From Verrucomicrobiota bacterium (lineage in GTDB: Bacteria; Verrucomicrobiota; Verrucomicrobiia; Limisphaerales; J093): a stretch of DNA of 14,180 nt. A program made the position numbers and the translations under genes. Below, piece after piece: positions 12,781 to 14,180 of the stretch. The stretch lies in assembly GCA_003695015.1 (NCBI GenBank), contig RFJD01000299.1:1-14180 (forward strand), in the 5' to 3' direction. Position 1 is the first letter of the stretch. Every line of letters starts with the position of its first letter. The notes beneath the pieces were generated by a model. The model was given only the letters and a program-made list of their open reading frames with translations, did no database searches and was not told where the DNA came from.

Positions 12781-14180
12781 ATGAAAGAATTTGCCCTGCA
12801 AAGCTACTTTCTGGTGCCGACGCTGCCGTTGGTGGCGGCGGGGCTGATCGCGGTGACCAAGCGGCCGCAGCGCCGGCGCGCCGCCACGTTGGCGATCGGC
12901 TCGATGGCGCTGGCCTGCCTTTTTTCGTTGATTGCGCTGGGGGCCGTCATCGGCGCCCCCGAGGAACGCCTGGTCTTCAACTTCGACTGGATCCGGCTCG
13001 GCCAAGCCACCGTGCAACTGGGCTGGGTGCTCGATCCGCTCTCGGCCGCGATGGCGGCCATGGTTTCGTTCGTGGGCCTGTTGATCTTCATCTTCAGCAT
13101 CGGGTACATGGCCCACGACGAAAACTTCACCCGGTTCTTCGGGTTCCTGGCCTTGTTCGGTGCGGCGATGCTCGGCTTGGTGATCGCCAACAGCCTGCTG
13201 CTGCTGTTCATCTGCTGGGAGCTGGTGGGGCTGGCCTCGTACCTGTTGATCGGCTTTTGGTTTCACAAACCCTCCGCCGCGGCGGCGGCCAAGAAGGCGT
13301 TCATCACCACGCGGGTCGGGGATCTCGGTTTTCTGCTCGGCATGGTCTGGCTGCACGCCCAGACCGGCACGCTGACCTTCTACGACGGCGGGGCGGGTTG
13401 TCTGGAAGGCGCGGCCCTCAACGGACTGGCGGGCGCCGGACTTCGCTGGGCGGCCCCGGCCGTCGGCATCGCGCTGCTGCTGTTCTGCGGCGCGGTCGGC
13501 AAGTCCGGCCAGGTGCCCCTGCACGTGTGGTTGCCGGACGCCATGGAGGGCCCCACGCCGGTCAGCGCCCTCATCCATGCGGCCACCATGGTGGCGGCGG
13601 GCGTGTTCCTCATGGCCCGGGTTTATCCCCTGCTGGCCGTGGGGGCGGGACCCGACGGGGTGACGCCGGCGCTGACGGTCGTGACCTGGGTGGGGGCGAT
13701 CACCGCCTTGTTCGCGGCCTGCATCGCGGTGGCCCAGTACGACATCAAGCGCATCCTGGCCTACTCCACCGTGTCGCAGTTGGGCTACATGTTCCTCGGT
13801 TTGGGAACCGGCGGCGTGGCCGTCGGCATGTTCCACCTGCTGACCCACGCCTTTTTCAAGGCGCTGCTGTTCCTGGGGAGCGGCTCGGTCATCCACGGCT
13901 GCCATGAGGAGCAGGACATCCGCCACATGGGCGGATTGAAGAAATACATGCCGGTGACGTTCCTGACGTACGCGGTCGGCATGCTGGCCCTGGCCGGATT
14001 CCCGCTGTTCTTCTCCGGCTTCTGGAGCAAGGACGAAATCCTCCACGCGGCGCACGGCTGGCCGGTGTCGCATCTGCCGTTCTGGATGGGGTTGCTGGGG
14101 GCGGTGCTCACGGCTTTTTACATGACCCGGCAGGTTTGTTACGTCTTCTTCGGCAAGTACCGCGGCGGGACGGCCGGGCA
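12781..14180 (+). CDS. nuoL: NADH-quinone oxidoreductase subunit L, C-terminus cut by window edge
   Basis: NuoL is the distal antiporter-like, proton-pumping subunit of complex I. The visible 466 codons cover about two thirds to three quarters of the usual 610-680 residues. They contain the conserved FICWELVGLASYLLIGFW with Glu147 (E. coli Glu144), CGAVGKSGQVPLHVWLPDAM with Lys241 (E. coli Lys229), ALIHAATMVAAGVFL, and THAFFKALLF with Lys360. SGFWSKDEI is also typical. The ATG at 12781 has AAGGGA 9 nt upstream. The C-terminal helices and the lateral helix lie beyond the window. No frameshift is seen. nuoM and nuoN would be expected next. Confidence 0.96.
   Translation, partial: MKEFALQSYFLVPTLPLVAAGLIAVTKRPQRRRAATLAIGSMALACLFSLIALGAVIGAPEERLVFNFDWIRLGQATVQLGWVLDPLSAAMAAMVSFVGLLIFIFSIGYMAHDENFTRFFGFLALFGAAMLGLVIANSLLLLFICWELVGLASYLLIGFWFHKPSAAAAAKKAFITTRVGDLGFLLGMVWLHAQTGTLTFYDGGAGCLEGAALNGLAGAGLRWAAPAVGIALLLFCGAVGKSGQVPLHVWLPDAMEGPTPVSALIHAATMVAAGVFLMARVYPLLAVGAGPDGVTPALTVVTWVGAITALFAACIAVAQYDIKRILAYSTVSQLGYMFLGLGTGGVAVGMFHLLTHAFFKALLFLGSGSVIHGCHEEQDIRHMGGLKKYMPVTFLTYAVGMLALAGFPLFFSGFWSKDEILHAAHGWPVSHLPFWMGLLGAVLTAFYMTRQVCYVFFGKYRGGTAG

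Noticed and set aside
12727..14073. A 448-codon minus-strand frame over nuoL
   Set aside because: The Gln/His/Arg-rich product is typical of antisense to membrane-protein codons; nuoL is intact on the plus strand.
1..14180. CRISPR arrays, insertion sequences, prophage genes, tRNA or rRNA
   Set aside because: I saw no regularly spaced repeats, transposase or integrase motifs, tRNA cloverleaf or rRNA core sequence on either strand.

Overview
The window is GC-rich bacterial chromosomal DNA, roughly two-thirds G+C by eye. It encodes a Gram-negative envelope gene (lpxA), a large secreted zinc metalloprotease of a family common in Bacteroidota and Verrucomicrobiota, and proton-pumping complex I. 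A small lipoprotein and an 88-residue protein both resemble conserved verrucomicrobial proteins as I remember them. I therefore favour a member of the Verrucomicrobiota, perhaps Limisphaerales/Pedosphaera-like. This placement is inferred from gene content and was not tested by any search.

Layout. On the minus strand, reading right to left: a metalloprotease with a signal peptide (4446-1549), a stem-loop terminator (1490-1520), radC (1419-703) and lpxA (683 to beyond the left edge). A 349-bp divergent intergenic region (4447-4795) carries hairpins, a good promoter candidate and a perfect 12-bp palindrome. On the plus strand there follows a short unit of two envelope genes, a membrane-anchored coiled-coil protein and a 52-residue lipoprotein, closed by a strong intrinsic terminator (5801-5828). 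Next come an ECF-type sigma factor gene, an 88-residue conserved protein of unknown function, and a tightly packed complex I operon: nuoA-B-C-D, a short odd spacer, then nuoI-H-J-K-L. nuoL runs off the right edge; nuoM and nuoN presumably follow.

How the genes work together. The nuo genes encode the quinone-binding Q-module (B, C, D, I) and much of the membrane arm (A, H, J, K, L). The NADH-input module (nuoE, F, G) is missing from its usual place between nuoD and the following genes, and nuoI stands before nuoH. The junction at that place is a segment of about 85 bp with unusual base and codon use and a hairpin, which looks like a rearrangement scar or a regulatory insert. The complex is therefore either an 11-subunit type fed by something other than the NADH module, or uses NuoEFG encoded elsewhere. 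The remaining genes are housekeeping or envelope genes with no evident link to complex I. I see no phage, transposon, CRISPR array, tRNA or rRNA. The most interesting features are the nuoD-nuoI junction, the small protein gene leading the nuo operon, and the coiled-coil/lipoprotein gene pair.
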